From NCBI RefSeq assembly GCF_963576615.1, contig NC_088708.1, forward strand, positions 67,352,672-67,416,671: a DNA stretch of 64,000 bases. Direction: 5' to 3'. Of the stretch, positions 62,597-64,000 are shown one piece after another. The notes below the pieces were generated by a model, which was not told where the DNA came from, did not search any database, and worked only from the letters and a program-made list of their open reading frames with translations. Position numbers and translations under genes: made by a program. Each line of letters starts with the position of its first letter. Position 1 is the first letter of the stretch. This DNA comes from Watersipora subatra. Taxonomy: Eukaryota > Bryozoa > Gymnolaemata > Cheilostomatida > Watersiporidae.

Positions 62597-63530
62597 ATTG
62601 TAAGCAATACTGATATCTATCAGTCAAACTTACTTCTTTATTCTATAAGTCAAACAATGAAATACACAACTAACAAAATTCTAAAACAATAATATTAATG
62701 ACAAACAATTAGAAGAGCTAATAAAAATTACATCCTTACTCGAACGGTCGTCTATGCTTGTTGATCAATCCTGTACAGCTGTGAGTTTCCACAGTCAAAC
62801 AAGAGTCGTGAGAGGCCATAGGTAGAGAGTGTCGGCAGTTGAGATAGTGGCGTAGAGGAGGCTCAGCTGGTGGAGAAGAATGAGCCTCCAGAGAGGGAGG
62901 GGGAGAGAGGGAGACTCCTCAGCAGGCAGATGGGAAAGCGTCCAAGAAGGCCCTCGGGAAGAGAGAGTGAGAGCTCAAGCGAGAGCTGCTGAGTCATTGG
63001 AGCTGTTCTCTTTCATAGATGTCTGGCATGTGGGATGGCTGGCTTGTGGGTGAAGGTTGAGTGTTAAGGTTCAATGCTTCATGTCAGGCATGTGAAGGTA
63101 TATTGTTTGCGTAAGTTTTCAGCTGGTGCGCGTGATGTTGGCATGTAGGGTGGAGCTCGTGACTTACTTTTGGTATCTAGGTCATGTTTGACAGGAGTGG
63201 CAGATCTGTATGTGACTCATTTGACTCGTCTCTAATGTTTCTCTGGTGGCTTTTTGATGATGGTGGTTGGTAGGTTTAATTGATTCGACTTCCCTTTGGC
63301 ATGTTCTCCATCTGGTGTTGACGCAGTTTCTATGATTGATTTCTTCCAATTCTGAAGTTCATAATTTTCTTTTGGCGTTTCCAATTATCGAATTATTTGA
63401 TTTCTTTTAGGCGTCTTGCTGCTTGTAGGTATTATAAGCTTATCCTGTGGTCTGGCTACATTCCTTGTTGGTATCTTGTTTCCGCAGTATCTCCATACAA
63501 CAAGGAAATGCTTAGGCAATTTCTATTTTT

Positions 63531-64000
63531 GCTTTTACGTTCAGTATGAGTAATCTGAGATTGACAGCAATAAGCCAACATGAGTTTTGTAAGAGCGTCA
63601 TTATTTTTAAAACTTTTGTTTTTCTACAGCATTTCGATGCACTTACGCATGATGCTGGCATTACCCGTGTTCGGGAACAGATTTACGTAAAGCAATAGTT
63701 TTATTGAGAGTTGTCTTTCATACCGTAAAACAACTCCAAATATGCAATCTACTGAAATTTTTGTGCTGATCTGACTGCATACACATATGCAGTTACACAT
63801 ATGCAGTTGTACATGTCAATAATGTTGGAGAGCTTATTGGAGATATGCAATGTGTTTTACAGCTAGTCTACAATGCATCAGTCTCGAACTACTCAAATCG
63901 GCATTGCCCTAATTTTGTACACAGAACTGATAATGAAATTGACATTGCTAGGCAAACTGACGCTCTTCAAACTGGCAGTATGGAAAAGTTTTACATATTT
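63531..64000. other. Right-edge sequence; nothing recognised
   Basis: AT-rich sequence with a short direct repeat of CACATATGCAGTT near 63780-63810. No supported exon or element. Confidence 0.6.

Larger units (their letters stand above)
59020..63530. repeat. Large imperfect inverted repeat with arms of about 1.1 kb
   Basis: The left arm (about 59020-59921 plus 61137-61245) is the reverse complement of the right arm (about 62215-63530) with many mismatches. Shared blocks include GAAACAAGATAC, TACAAGCAGCAAGAC, GTCACGAGCTCCACCCTACA (GTCGCGAG on the left), GTTCCCACAAGCTAAGCAAA and ATTCAACACTGATGT. The left arm is interrupted by about 1.2 kb (59922-61136) and the right arm by a 178-bp MITE. The spacer is about 970 bp. 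No coding sequence found. It may be one long-TIR element or two opposed copies of one repeat. Confidence 0.75.

Overview
This is a 64-kb stretch of an AT-rich, intron-rich animal genome. The genes are split by canonical GT-AG introns, and the proteins match human orthologues exon by exon. The gene content, the many short tandem repeats and the mix of small DNA transposons and tRNA-derived SINE-like repeats suggest an invertebrate, perhaps a lophotrochozoan such as a mollusc, bryozoan or annelid. I cannot place the species from sequence alone.

Layout. (1) From the left edge to about 6.1 kb on the minus strand lie seven phase-compatible exons of an unidentified Lys/Ser-rich, probably disordered protein; both ends are unresolved. 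(2) 9.74-33.23 kb, plus: a complete 19-exon AFG3L2-type m-AAA protease (770 aa). Its 8.2-kb intron 5 is a nest of transposons. (3) 33.77-42.39 kb, minus: a complete 12-exon TCF25/NULP1 (632 aa), convergent with AFG3L2. (4) 43.7-44.6 kb: a possible solo LTR. (5) 46.31-49.70 kb, plus: a six-exon ENKD1 (348 aa). (6) 50.18-58.80 kb, minus: an 11-exon CXXC1/CFP1 (726 aa), convergent with ENKD1, with a long C-terminal extension. (7) 59.0-63.5 kb: no gene seen, but a large imperfect inverted repeat with further insertions.

The genes do not form a pathway. AFG3L2 is a mitochondrial inner-membrane protease, TCF25 a ribosome-quality-control factor, ENKD1 a centrosome/cilium protein and CXXC1 the CpG-reading subunit of the SET1 H3K4 methyltransferase complex. 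AFG3L1P and TCF25 are also near neighbours on human chromosome 16q24.3, so part of the order may be an old linkage.

The unusual content lies in the non-coding DNA. Four short tandem duplications (32, about 57, 69 and 80 bp) each cross a structural boundary of a gene: a splice donor, a splice acceptor, a second donor and a stop codon. A minisatellite in AFG3L2 intron 4 repeats a consensus 5' splice site. A degraded transposon at 18.9-21.1 kb carries about eight copies of a 14-16 bp motif and encodes a decayed protein I cannot assign to a named superfamily. A hAT relic retains only its BED finger and C-terminal dimerisation motif and is itself interrupted by a 178-bp MITE. The second copy of that MITE lies in one arm of the inverted repeat, where the other arm preserves the empty site.
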